Part shown: one piece after another, positions 25,554 to 34,213 of the stretch
How positions within the stretch are numbered: position 1 is the stretch's first letter
Layout: every line of letters begins with the position of its first letter
Source: Henriciella sp. AS95
GTDB taxonomy: Bacteria > Pseudomonadota > Alphaproteobacteria > Caulobacterales > Hyphomonadaceae
Assembly (NCBI RefSeq): GCF_038900055.1
Contig: NZ_JBBMQM010000001.1
Span: 3,410,001-3,474,000, forward strand
Direction: 5' to 3'
Length of the DNA stretch: 64,000 nt
The notes under the pieces: model-generated
What the model saw: the letters and a program-made list of their open reading frames with translations, nothing else
What the model was told of the DNA's origin: nothing
Database searches by the model: none
Position numbers and translations under genes: made by a program

Positions 25554-27317
25554 ATGGCAATTACGATACGCAAGCTCGCCGCGACGCTCTTCCTAGCGGC
25601 GATGACAGCCAGCGCACCATCCGCCAGCGCAGGTGGTCCTTCTGTCCCGTCATGGAACCCGCACGCCGAGCCCGGGCAGTGCGTCCCCATCGAACGCACG
25701 AAATCCTGTGAGCGGACCGATCTTGTCTATCTCGTCAACAAGGCCGACGGATCCGGCACGACGAGAGTCGCGCTGATCGAAGACAGGTCGCTTTCCTTCC
25801 GGAAGATTTCGAAGATGGCCAAGGCGATGGGCGAACCGTTTGATCGGAAAATCAATTCCTATGCAAAAGAGGTGCTCGAGGAGTCGCTCTGGCGCGGCGC
25901 ACGCCTACCGGATGAAGGCAGGACAATCGAGCCGCCGCTCTACCTTTATGTCTACCCGGTGTCCGACAAGGTCGCGCTCATCGAGCCCTATGACAAGGTA
26001 CCAACCCCCGAAACGGACCTGCTCTATTTCGTCGCCCTCGACGGCAAAATCGCTGAACCTGTGCGTCCGGGCATCCGCAGGGACCGGCTGGTCTATATCG
26101 GTGGCCGCCACAGGAACATGCCGGCCCATGTCTTCGAACTTGTCAGTTCCGATAAGGAGCGCGGCACCGCCACATTTCGCCAGTATGATGGTTATGGCAA
26201 CGTCCGCGCCGTCTTTGATAATATCGTCAGGCACAAGCCCAAAGATAATTTCGATTCCTGGGAGCTCGATTTTGTCATCTACGGTCCACAGCATTTCGTC
26301 ACGTCAGCCCTGCATCCAGTAACCGGTGAGCCTGCATCTTTATGGTTTAACGCTGATGGTTCGGTCATGGGCTACCGGCCGCCAGCCGTGCCCAGAAGTG
26401 TGATCCAGATCGGAACAAAGGACCGCTCATGGACCGACCTTTTCTCTCTTGTCGGCGAGTTGCCGGAGTTTACAGGCCTGAAGGATAACCGCCTCTATCA
26501 CCCACTTGATGTAAACGGTAAATTGTGGCCGGCACCTGACAATTTTGTCGGCATGGCGCGCATGTTCGATTGGCCTCATAGGAACAGTGCCGGCGCCCCG
26601 ACGGGCAACAACAATTATCGCGGCTGGCTGCTCGTCTATAACCTCGGGACCGGCTATGGCTACAAGATCGCCGACCGCGACAGGCCGAAGTCCGATTATC
26701 CAGCAATGGTCAGTGCGCCATATGTGCTCAATGCAGAAAAAGACCTCAAGATGCTGGCCGGGTTCCAAACTGCTCCTATCGACGGCTCCAACGGCTATAA
26801 GCGGACGGTCATCAGGCTCTTCGATCGTTATGAAGCCGATGGCGTGACGCCGGCAGCTGGTGCCGTCCCGGCAAGCTGGCGCGAGGTCAATCGCAACTCG
26901 GACAATGGACTTAGGGTCACGGCCACCACAGAGTTGCGCGAAGAGAGCTACGCCACCGCCAGCGAGGCCTTCGCCGCGATGCGGCAGAGGGAATTGGAAC
27001 ACAAGGCAGAGTATGCGCGCCGTCAGGAAATTTACCGCCAGGAAAGGCTGGCCTGGCAGGCAGAGCGCGAAGCGCAAGAGGCCCGCTACCAGGCCGAGCA
27101 GCAGGCCCGCCTTGAACGCGAAGCTGCACAGGAAGCCGAATGGGCCCGCAAACGCGCCCAGTACCGCCCCAAGACCGGCGCCGAGGAATATGCCGAGCGC
27201 ATGGAAGAGTACAAACGCCAGCAAGGTCTTTCATCCGGCGTGCAGGCCCCCTTCAAGCGCCAGACCACCGAATGCTACGATCAGGGCGACGGCACGGAGA
27301 AGTGCTTCACCCGTTAG
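25554..27317 (+). CDS. Large secreted protein of unknown function with a C-terminal coiled coil
   Basis: 587 residues. A Sec signal peptide (about 1-26, ending SASAG) precedes a beta-rich body (about 50-450) with tyrosine and tryptophan-rich strands such as LYLYVYPVSDKVALIEPYD and LVYNLGTGYGYKI. Residues about 470-560 form a highly charged coiled coil (repeats of RQEIYRQERLAWQAER type), and the end has two Cys. The family is not recognised. A strong hairpin follows, so it is a single transcription unit. Confidence 0.75.
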   Translation: MAITIRKLAATLFLAAMTASAPSASAGGPSVPSWNPHAEPGQCVPIERTKSCERTDLVYLVNKADGSGTTRVALIEDRSLSFRKISKMAKAMGEPFDRKINSYAKEVLEESLWRGARLPDEGRTIEPPLYLYVYPVSDKVALIEPYDKVPTPETDLLYFVALDGKIAEPVRPGIRRDRLVYIGGRHRNMPAHVFELVSSDKERGTATFRQYDGYGNVRAVFDNIVRHKPKDNFDSWELDFVIYGPQHFVTSALHPVTGEPASLWFNADGSVMGYRPPAVPRSVIQIGTKDRSWTDLFSLVGELPEFTGLKDNRLYHPLDVNGKLWPAPDNFVGMARMFDWPHRNSAGAPTGNNNYRGWLLVYNLGTGYGYKIADRDRPKSDYPAMVSAPYVLNAEKDLKMLAGFQTAPIDGSNGYKRTVIRLFDRYEADGVTPAAGAVPASWREVNRNSDNGLRVTATTELREESYATASEAFAAMRQRELEHKAEYARRQEIYRQERLAWQAEREAQEARYQAEQQARLEREAAQEAEWARKRAQYRPKTGAEEYAERMEEYKRQQGLSSGVQAPFKRQTTECYDQGDGTEKCFTR

Positions 27318-27714
27318 CAAGGCGACGGGGCGCACTCGAGCCGTATCCGGGAATAGTTTCGCAGGCTCGCAACAGACGACAAGAATAACCCGCACCGAAC
27401 GGCGCGGGTTATTCACTTTCAGCGGGCGACCGCCCGCCCAGGGCAGCAAGACTGGCACTCTTTTTCAGGTGCGAAAGTCTCATGAAAGTATCCCTTTTTC
27501 CTTTGTCCTTTCAGAGCAAGACCAGCTCCTCTTGAGGCGATCAGAAAAGATCTGATCCGACGCAGCTATGAAGGCGGTAGAAAACCGGCAGCGGCTCGAT
27601 TGATTTTTATTGGGCCAGTGAAGTTGACACGCAAAACGCGAAAATTTTTCGGGAATCGACTTTTCTTTTCGTGGATCGCTCTACCTCAACGACAAACCAC
27701 GGACTGGAGTCAGA
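27318..27714. other. 397-bp non-coding gap
   Basis: Holds the terminator at 27383-27414 and presumably the promoter of the ECF sigma gene. A perfect TTGACA at 27624-27629 is present, but I cannot place a convincing -10. I see no gene. Confidence 0.5.
27383..27414 (+). terminator. Hairpin terminator
   Basis: An 11-bp perfect stem (gaataacccgc/gcgggttattc) with a 10-nt loop, 66 bp after the stop of the large secreted protein gene. Only a short T-rich stretch follows. Confidence 0.65.
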
Positions 27715-28296
27715 ATGACGAAGCTCGAATTTGACGCCCTCAACGAGCGGCTTTGTGAAGCGCTGGGAAAATGCGCAGCCGGAGACAAAACAGCTTTCAA
27801 GACAGTGTATGAGCTGACCGCTCCGAAACTACTCAACCTGTTGACCCATCAATTGAAAGACCCGGAAGCGGCGCGCGACGTGATGCAGAAAGCGTTCGTC
27901 TCGATATGGTCGAATGCCGGGAAATTTGACCCGTCAAAGGGCAAGGCATTCACCTGGATGCTGGTCATCATGCGGAATCGCGGCCTCGACTACCTCAGGA
28001 AACGCGCCCGCGCGCCGGAAACTGAGGAGATCGAGCACTCCATCCCCGATACCTCACATCAGCCCGAACAGGCCGCCGAAATCAGCGCAGCCGGCCGCCT
28101 GGTCTCCCGCCATCTGGCAAAACTCCCCTCGCATGTGGCCCAGTCGATTTCCCTGAATGTCGTGTACGGCATGTCGAGCACGGAAATCGGTACCGCTCTC
28201 GATGTGTCACCGAATACGGTAAAGGGATGGATCAGGCGCGGGCTGAAGCAGATGCGAGCCGACATTCCCGGCAATTCGGTCTCCGCCTTCATCTGA
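27715..28296 (+). CDS. ECF sigma factor (RpoE/SigK-like)
   Basis: 193 residues. Region 2 (about 25-95: FKTVYELTAPKLLNLLTHQL, RDVMQKAFVSIWSNAGKFD, AFTWMLVIMRNRGLDYLRK) and region 4 (about 130-180: MSSTEIGTALDVSPNTVKGWIRRGLKQMR) are both intact. It lies convergent to an RskA-like anti-sigma gene that ends 17 bp away, an arrangement that suggests the pair works together although they are not co-transcribed. Confidence 0.9.
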   Translation: MTKLEFDALNERLCEALGKCAAGDKTAFKTVYELTAPKLLNLLTHQLKDPEAARDVMQKAFVSIWSNAGKFDPSKGKAFTWMLVIMRNRGLDYLRKRARAPETEEIEHSIPDTSHQPEQAAEISAAGRLVSRHLAKLPSHVAQSISLNVVYGMSSTEIGTALDVSPNTVKGWIRRGLKQMRADIPGNSVSAFI

Positions 28297-28313
28297 ACGC
28301 ACAGGAGCGTTGC

Positions 28314-29063
28314 TCAGATCGGCCCGACCTTGCCGGTATAGACGATCGGTCCCGTCGGCCCGGCATCCGGGGATCCACCTTCCGGCTCAAGGCTGATTGC
28401 CAGCGTATCCGACCCGGCAAGCAGGTCGGTCGAGATCTGCAGATCGATCACCCCGTCCTCTGACAGCTCCTGCAGCAGGCCCAGCGATTGCGGGCCGTCC
28501 AGCCCATCGCGCAGCAGCCACAATTCCCACACGCCATCTTCAGGCAGCCCCGTATTGGCGAGCCGGCCGGTGACATGGTTTGACGTGCCATCATACAGCA
28601 GGACGACCACGCTGGGCGCCTGCTCGGTCGCCATCAGGGCAAGAAGTTCTTCTCGCGTGCCATCCATCGTTTCGGTCTGTGCGCCGGGAACAGCATGCAG
28701 GCCCGCCGCGATCACGGCGATCAATAGCGAGGCAGCCGTTGCATACTGCCAGGGTCTTTGGGGATGCGACGGTTGCGGGCGGGCCGGACGCCGCGCCGCG
28801 TTCGGCGTCGGTGCAGCAATTGCGGCGGGTGCGTCATCGCCGCCAATCTCAGCCATGATATCATCCAGCAGGCCGGCTGGCGGTTCGATCTCTGGGGCGT
28901 CTTCGCTCAGCGGCGCGAGGAAGCCCTCCATGTCGGACACAAGGTCCCGGAAGGATTCATCTGTACGGTACAGCTGTTCGAACTCCCGGACCTGCGCGTC
29001 CGTGGCATGGCCGAGGAGCCATGCGCTGGCGAGCTCTTCGCGGCGGGTGGACTCATCACTCAT
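28314..29063 (-). CDS. RskA-like membrane anti-sigma factor
   Basis: 249 residues from ATG 29063, which overlaps the end of the upstream sigma-like gene by 8 bp. The cytosolic N terminus (EELASAWLLGHATDAQVREFEQ) is the typical sigma-binding part; one membrane span (about 112-130, ATAASLLIAVIAAGLHAV) follows a Pro-rich linker; the periplasmic C-terminal domain contains VWELWLLRDG, a signature of the RskA/anti-sigma-K domain. It would hold an ECF factor at the membrane until an envelope signal. Which of the two sigma genes it controls is open. Confidence 0.88.
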   Translation of the reverse strand: MSDESTRREELASAWLLGHATDAQVREFEQLYRTDESFRDLVSDMEGFLAPLSEDAPEIEPPAGLLDDIMAEIGGDDAPAAIAAPTPNAARRPARPQPSHPQRPWQYATAASLLIAVIAAGLHAVPGAQTETMDGTREELLALMATEQAPSVVVLLYDGTSNHVTGRLANTGLPEDGVWELWLLRDGLDGPQSLGLLQELSEDGVIDLQISTDLLAGSDTLAISLEPEGGSPDAGPTGPIVYTGKVGPI

Positions 29064-29571
29064 TTGCGTGCCCTCCCTTACCACTTGCCAGCGCCGCCAG
29101 TCTGGACCGGACCTCGGTAGCGCTCATACCAAACGTCTCAGCAAGGACGTTCGGATCGCATGCTTCTAGATAAGCGGCCTTGAGCAAAGCGAAATCTTGC
29201 TCATGCAACTCACCCGGCCTTGGACGGCTCGCAGACCTGATCTTTCCATCCTTGAGCGGAGACTCCAACTGGACCGAATGTCCTTCATTCCTAAGACTGA
29301 AACGAATATTCAGCCCGTTCTGGTGCGCGATCGCTGCAATCTGCTGAAATTCGAGGCCGTTCTGCCCGGAAAGCTGCGTGCGGTGCTCCCAGACATGCAG
29401 GTAGGTCTGCTTCAGGGCGCGCGCCGCCAGTGCATGGTCACCGAGCAAGGCAAATAGCTTTCCGAACAGGCGGTCAGAGGTCAAATGATAGAGCTGTTGC
29501 AAGGCGGCGGCATCTCCCGCGGCGATGCCGTCCATAACGTCCTGCAATTTGGCGCGGTCAATCTGCGTCAT
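29056..29571 (-). CDS. Degenerate ECF sigma-like protein
   Basis: 171 residues. Region 2 similarity is visible (ALQQLYHLTSDRLFGKLFAL, RALKQTYLHVWEHRTQLSG), but the aspartate/glutamate-rich core of region 2.2 (the DVxQE motif) reads ARALKQT and the 2.3/2.4 melting residues are poor. Region 4 is weak (LAETFGMSATEVRSRLAAL). It forms an operon with the RskA-like gene. It may be a diverged sigma factor or a modulator that competes for the anti-sigma factor; this is inference. Confidence 0.68.
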   Translation of the reverse strand: MTQIDRAKLQDVMDGIAAGDAAALQQLYHLTSDRLFGKLFALLGDHALAARALKQTYLHVWEHRTQLSGQNGLEFQQIAAIAHQNGLNIRFSLRNEGHSVQLESPLKDGKIRSASRPRPGELHEQDFALLKAAYLEACDPNVLAETFGMSATEVRSRLAALASGKGGHANE

Positions 29572-29698
29572 CGTCCTGATCGAATTGCCTGCTTAGCCTT
29601 GCCCGTCGCATCAATGCCTGAAGACAAATAGCGTTCAAGTCAAACGGCATTTTCTCTCGCCGAGATTGAAACCGCCAAACGTCGCCAGTCGCTATGCC

Positions 29699-31096
29699 TC
29701 AGGCCGCTCTTACGGGCGTCACCTGGCGCGGCAGTTCCAGCACGGCGCCGCCAATCGACACGGCCAGCTGCGGCGCAACCGTCGTGAAGTCCGTATTGCG
29801 GGACTGGAACAGCTCCGGTGACATCACTTCAAAGGTCCACTCATACGGAATGCCGCGGATCATGTCGGCGACCATGGGCAGCGTGCTACCACCGCCCGTC
29901 GGCAGGATTTCGACCACTTGCTGGCCGCCGCCGGACGCGGCGATATTGCGGGCCCAGTCCATGGCTGGCGTCAGCGCTTCATAGAACTTCTCTGCCAGCC
30001 GGCGCGAGAAGCCCCTCACATGCTGGTCGGACAGGAACTCTTCCAGGCTGAGCTCGATCAGCTGATCGCCCGCCTCGGTCACCACTTTGCCTTGCGCGAA
30101 CAGCGTCTCTTTCAGCTCGCGCTGCTGCGAGCGGATCATCGAGATCGCGCCGCGCGCCGCCGGGTCGTCCGGCAACAGGCCCGCCTTGTACATCAGGATG
30201 CGGCGCAGCTGCATGTCGAGATAATCGCCCGCCTCGCGCAGCACCGTGGCGCTTCCGTCGATCTCTGCAACCACATTGCGACCGGACACACCGGTGGTAA
30301 ACGCCGCAAAGTCCGACGTCCCGCCGCCAATGTCCGCCACGACCACCACGCGCCGACGCGTCGGGCGGATGGAGGCAGCGGCAACCGCCGTGGCTTCCGG
30401 CACGGTCGCCGTGCCCTGTTCGGAAATCTCGAAAATCTGCTCGTCCGGAAACTCGGACGTATCGGGGATCGCAGCGAAGGCCGCCTTCACCGCATCATGC
30501 TCCAGCCCGTCCTCAGAGATCAGCGCCTCGCCGAAATGGTCAAGCAGGATGAAAGCGTGGCGCACCAGTTCCCGCAGCATCGTCTCGCCCCATGCGGCGC
30601 GATCGGCTTTCCAGGCGGGCCGGGTCACCCGGAATAGCGGCGGCCAGGACAGGTTCTGCGTCCCCGCAGCCTGCTCGGCACGCCGCAGCAGATAGGCCAG
30701 ATACAGCGTGATCAGCTGCTTGGCGGTATACTGCCCCGTCGGGTCGATCTCAGCCGGCAGCCTGTCCTCGAGCGCGTCCAGCGCATGTGTCGACAGATAC
30801 TGTTTGGGCGAGGCGAACGGCACGCGCCCGCGCCGTTCATTACGCCGCGCCGACGTCTCAGCCTTGCGGCCAAACCGGACGGCGTTTTCATCAACGAACA
30901 GAAGCGACGGCAGCAAATAGGGATTGTGCGACTGGCCTTCTCCGATGGCGAGCGGGTGGATGCACTGCTCGTCCAGATCGACCAGCTTCTCGGAATCGAC
31001 AATCGACACTTTCGAATAGGCCGTGCCGAAATCGATACAGCCGATGCGCGTCACATCCCGCGCCGCCAATAGTCTCTTGATCCAGCTCGCAGCCAT
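29699..31096 (-). CDS. Hsp70-like (actin/HSP70-fold) ATPase
   Basis: 465 residues from ATG 31096 (GAGGG upstream). The nucleotide-binding motifs of the ASKHA fold are all present: phosphate-1 CIDFGTAYSKVSIVD (22-25 DFGT), phosphate-2 VADIGGGTSDFAAF (about 255-262), and the adenosine motif PTGGGSTLPMVADM (about 399-412). It is shorter than DnaK and lacks the peptide-binding C-terminal domain, since the chain ends about 60 residues after the adenosine motif. The gene follows a winged-helix/GrpE-like gene by 16 bp in one operon. It is probably a specialised chaperone or signalling ATPase with an unknown client. Confidence 0.85.
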   Translation of the reverse strand: MAASWIKRLLAARDVTRIGCIDFGTAYSKVSIVDSEKLVDLDEQCIHPLAIGEGQSHNPYLLPSLLFVDENAVRFGRKAETSARRNERRGRVPFASPKQYLSTHALDALEDRLPAEIDPTGQYTAKQLITLYLAYLLRRAEQAAGTQNLSWPPLFRVTRPAWKADRAAWGETMLRELVRHAFILLDHFGEALISEDGLEHDAVKAAFAAIPDTSEFPDEQIFEISEQGTATVPEATAVAAASIRPTRRRVVVVADIGGGTSDFAAFTTGVSGRNVVAEIDGSATVLREAGDYLDMQLRRILMYKAGLLPDDPAARGAISMIRSQQRELKETLFAQGKVVTEAGDQLIELSLEEFLSDQHVRGFSRRLAEKFYEALTPAMDWARNIAASGGGQQVVEILPTGGGSTLPMVADMIRGIPYEWTFEVMSPELFQSRNTDFTTVAPQLAVSIGGAVLELPRQVTPVRAA

Positions 31097-31112
31097 TCGT
31101 CCCTCTACCTGC

Positions 31113-32069
31113 CTAGTCCAGTGGTGTCGCCAAACCCCGAAGGATGACGAGTTCGTCGCCATCCCTTACGCGGATTATGGGCTGTTTCATGACGATGGCA
31201 TCTTCGCCGTCATCCATGTCTTCGGTCGCTTCGAAATAGACCGGATCGAAGGCCACTGTCTCATTACGTTTGTGTAGGGCTTCAAGGCCCCGCTTGCTCG
31301 CCGCCATGCGCAGATTCTGGAACACATTCTCCGCCGCCAGCGACACCTGTTTCAGCGCTGCTTCGCCCTGCCCGTCCAGCGTCTTCTCCAGCGCGCCAAA
31401 CCGCCCATCGAAAGCCGGCATCGCCTGCAGCGCCATGGCCAGCATCGTCTCGCTCTCGCTCCAGGCCGCCTCGGCCATCAGGTCTTTTTCAGCGGTTTCC
31501 GGTTTGGGTTTGGCAGGCTTCACAGCCGTGTCGCTCGCGGGCGCTCCACCCTTCCCGGTAAAGAACGCTTTCAGCGCGCTGCCATCGGCGCCAACGCGCT
31601 GTCGTACCCCTGCCAGAAGCGCATTCATCGCGCCGAGCTTCATCGACACCTGCGGCACGTCCATCGGAAAGTCGCTCGCAAGGAACGCCCACCCCTCATC
31701 GGTCAGCTCATGCGTGAACGGCGCCTTGGTCGTCTTCACCAGACCAAGACCGGACAGGCGCTTTCGGTGCCAGCCCGTCATCCGGATCCCATAGCGCGCG
31801 CCAAGATCGGCCGCCTCTTTCAAAGGGCCGCCTTCCGCCATGAGCGCGACCAGCACGCTGCGTTCCACGGGTGTCAGATCTGCCAAGGCCTGTTCCTCAT
31901 CCACAAACGCGCCGCGCTGCCAGGAGCGCCAGATACGCAGACTGCCTTCTTCGGATTCGAGCCGCAACAGCAAGGGTGTTTCATCTGTGGAAGCCTGTGC
32001 ACGCAGTCTATCCCCCGGCCTCGGCCACCTCCGCCCGCATGCTTGACGGCCAGCCAGCGCAGACGTCAC
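31113..32069 (-). CDS. Winged-helix protein with a GrpE-like C-terminal domain
   Basis: Up to 318 residues. A winged helix occupies about 62-130 (LTPVERSVLVALMAEGGPL, MTGWHRKRLSGLGLV, HELTDEGWAFLAS). After a Lys/Pro/Ala linker and helices (about 195-260), the C terminus (about 262-318) resembles the beta wing of GrpE: VAFDPVYFEA for the GrpE FDPxxHEA, then VMKQPIIRVRDGDELVILRG for the GxxxxGRxLRPA strand pair. With the adjacent Hsp70-like ATPase this suggests a nucleotide-exchange partner. The 5' end is unsure: GTG 32069 has no SD and is 8 bp from the opposite gene. The GrpE similarity is my own alignment by eye. Confidence 0.6.
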   Translation of the reverse strand: MTSALAGRQACGRRWPRPGDRLRAQASTDETPLLLRLESEEGSLRIWRSWQRGAFVDEEQALADLTPVERSVLVALMAEGGPLKEAADLGARYGIRMTGWHRKRLSGLGLVKTTKAPFTHELTDEGWAFLASDFPMDVPQVSMKLGAMNALLAGVRQRVGADGSALKAFFTGKGGAPASDTAVKPAKPKPETAEKDLMAEAAWSESETMLAMALQAMPAFDGRFGALEKTLDGQGEAALKQVSLAAENVFQNLRMAASKRGLEALHKRNETVAFDPVYFEATEDMDDGEDAIVMKQPIIRVRDGDELVILRGLATPLD

Positions 32070-32077
32070 ATCGGTGA

Positions 32078-33130
32078 ATGTTCGACGCGTCCATCAAGCA
32101 GATCGTGAAAGCCCATTTTCCGGGCGAGACTCTCGACAAGGCAGTGCGCATGCAGGGCGGCGTCTCAGCCGATGTATACAAGCTACAGCTGTCAGCAGAG
32201 GGCGCACCGGCACGAGACCTCGTCCTGCGCATTCACGGCCAGACCCATGGCGGACACCCGGCCGGCCTGGAATTCCAGCTTCTGCAATTTGCGTATGACG
32301 CCGGGCTGCCCGTCCAGACACCGGTACTGGTCGACACAAGCTGCACGCATCTGCCCGCACCCTACCTCATCGTCAGCTATGTCGACGGCACAACAGAGAT
32401 CAGCGAAGGCAATCTGGATGAGACCCTCGGCGTGATGGCGCGGGTCATGTTTGCCTTGCACGCCACATCCACCAAAGCCCTACCCGACCTACCGGAGCGG
32501 ACAGACCCCATCCCCGACCTGATCGGCTTTCTGCCTTCGACGGAAGAGAACCAGGCCTTTCGCGCCTGGCTCGAAGCGCTGAAATCTGCCCCCTATGCTG
32601 GCGCGCTCGTGCCGCTGCACGGCGATTTCTGGCCCGGCAATCTTGTCTGGCAGGGCGACTGCTTGGCCGCCATTCTGGACTGGGAAGACGCCGCCATCGG
32701 CGACCCGCTCTCGGATGTTGCCTGCACCTGCCTCGAACTGCGCTACCTTTTCGGCGGCGCGGTCATGCAGCGGTTTGCGGACGCCTATCGCGCACACGCG
32801 CCAATAGACCCCGAACGCCTCACCCTCTGGCTCGCCTATGTGTCTGCCGCCGCGCTGCGCTATATGGGTGACTGGCGACTCGCGCCTGACCGCGAAGCCC
32901 ACATGAGAAAAGAAGCCCTCGCGACCCTCAAGGAGGCCCGGACGGCCCTCGGCACGCAGAGCGGGATGACGCTAACCGTCCACCTGGATGGAAATCAGAT
33001 AGGCAAGGACGGCGTCGGTGCCGATGGGTCCGAAATCGAAATCGGGCATATCGGGATGGCCAACATGGATGTGTTCACGGAAATCATCGGCCAGCGCTTC
33101 CGGGTCATAATCAGCGAGCACGGTTCTTAG
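32078..33130 (+). CDS. Phosphotransferase family protein (aminoglycoside/choline kinase-like)
   Basis: 350 residues of the APH/ChoK kinase-like fold: glycine-rich loop region VRMQGGVSADVYKLQL, Lys/Arg strand VLRIHG, hinge YLIVSYVDG, catalytic loop PLHGDFWPGNLVW and the metal-binding Asp in AAILDWEDAAIGDP. This group often phosphorylates small alcohols or sugars; the substrate is unknown. The last ~52 residues (about 299-350) are read antisense to the 3' end of the cytochrome c gene, and family similarity appears to end near residue 290, so this tail may be a recent loss of the original stop codon. Confidence 0.85.
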   Translation: MFDASIKQIVKAHFPGETLDKAVRMQGGVSADVYKLQLSAEGAPARDLVLRIHGQTHGGHPAGLEFQLLQFAYDAGLPVQTPVLVDTSCTHLPAPYLIVSYVDGTTEISEGNLDETLGVMARVMFALHATSTKALPDLPERTDPIPDLIGFLPSTEENQAFRAWLEALKSAPYAGALVPLHGDFWPGNLVWQGDCLAAILDWEDAAIGDPLSDVACTCLELRYLFGGAVMQRFADAYRAHAPIDPERLTLWLAYVSAAALRYMGDWRLAPDREAHMRKEALATLKEARTALGTQSGMTLTVHLDGNQIGKDGVGADGSEIEIGHIGMANMDVFTEIIGQRFRVIISEHGS

Positions 33131-33400
33131 CGGCGGGGCATCGGTCCGCGGGCTTTCGTCGTCCGCGCCGATGGCATGACAGGACGTGCATTGCACCTCG
33201 ACGATGTCGCGTCCGTTCGCGATAAGCGCCGCATCGCCTTCGGCCGCTTCGTTCAAATCGTCCGGAGCGGAAATTTCCGGCGCTGACATGTCCTCAGGTA
33301 CAGTGTCCTGACCACTGCAAGCCGTGACGCCCGCCACGGCGAGGCCAGCCAGCAGCCCGATACCCACGTGTTTTGCGGTCCATCTGCTTATCTGCCTCAT
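32972..33400 (-). CDS. Lipoprotein c-type cytochrome
   Basis: 142 residues from ATG 33400, with AAGGAGG 7 bp upstream. A lipobox ends at C28 (AVAGVTAC). The haem site is CTSCH (71-75) and the likely distal ligand is M118 in HPDMPDF. A small periplasmic electron carrier anchored to a membrane by lipid. Its 3' end overlaps the convergent phosphotransferase gene by 159 bp. Confidence 0.88.
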   Translation of the reverse strand: MRQISRWTAKHVGIGLLAGLAVAGVTACSGQDTVPEDMSAPEISAPDDLNEAAEGDAALIANGRDIVEVQCTSCHAIGADDESPRTDAPPLRTVLADYDPEALADDFREHIHVGHPDMPDFDFGPIGTDAVLAYLISIQVDG

Positions 33401-33463
33401 GCCAATCCTCCTTCGGGCCAGACTCCCTTTATGACGGAGAGACCGCGTGCCGCGCAACCGCCT

Positions 33464-34213
33464 CTAGCCCTGCCCGGCCGCCACGTCTTGTTCCGGGCCA
33501 AGCGCCTTCAGGACGCCTTGCAGGAAGCCCGTCAGGTCGCTCGTCAGATAATCGACATGCGGATGCGCCGCATCGTCGGCGCCGGCCGGGCGGGCCTCGA
33601 CCGGTTCATGACTCCAGTCCTTGTCGGAGCCAACCAGAACCGTCGTAAACCCCATCGCATGCGCCGGGGCGAGATTGCGCTCCATATCCTCAAAGAAGAC
33701 AGACCGCTGCGGGTCGACATCATGCGCCTTGCAGAACGCGTCATAGGCCGCCTGCGACGGTTTGGGATGATAGCCAGCGTCCTCGATCCCGAACATCTCG
33801 TCGAAATGGTCGAACAGCTCCATGTGCCGGGTCACGCGCTCGGCATGCCCGCGAGAGCCGTTTGTATACACCAGCTTGCGCCCCGGCAGTGCCGCGATCG
33901 CCTCGCGCAGGTTCGGCATCGGCGGAATGACTGAAAGATCGATTTCGTGGACATGCGCCAGGAACTCCGCCGGGTCCATGCCGTGCATCGTCATCATGCC
34001 CTTCAGCGTCGTGCCGTGCTTGGCATAATACTGCTTCTGCAGGGCTCTGGCTTCAGCCCGCTCCATGCGAAGGAATCGCGCAACGAAATCCGTCATGCGC
34101 TGGTCAATCTGGGCGAAGAGATCGCATTCTGCCGGGTAGAGCGTGTTGTCGAGGTCAAACACCCAGATATCGCGCCCCTCGATCCGGCTCATGTCGAGAT
34201 CGGGCAGGATCAA
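33464..34213 (-). CDS. Pyrimidine 5'-nucleotidase (HAD-IA family)
   Basis: 249 residues. The HAD motif 1 is WVFDLDNTLYP, motif 2 LVYTNGS, motif 3 KPS in HPKPSQAAYD and motif 4 SVFFEDMERNLAPAHAMG. FDLDNTLYP with this spacing is characteristic of the pyrimidine 5'-nucleotidase group that lies near argB and dapD in alphaproteobacteria. It starts with TTG 34213, overlapping the stop of the upstream gene (TTGA); ATG 34192 is an alternative. Confidence 0.9.
   Translation of the reverse strand: MILPDLDMSRIEGRDIWVFDLDNTLYPAECDLFAQIDQRMTDFVARFLRMERAEARALQKQYYAKHGTTLKGMMTMHGMDPAEFLAHVHEIDLSVIPPMPNLREAIAALPGRKLVYTNGSRGHAERVTRHMELFDHFDEMFGIEDAGYHPKPSQAAYDAFCKAHDVDPQRSVFFEDMERNLAPAHAMGFTTVLVGSDKDWSHEPVEARPAGADDAAHPHVDYLTSDLTGFLQGVLKALGPEQDVAAGQG

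Noticed and set aside
27624-27674. ECF-type promoter (GGAAT with CGT) ahead of the sigma gene
   Set aside because: The spacing is 13 bp, not the usual 16-17, so I did not annotate it.
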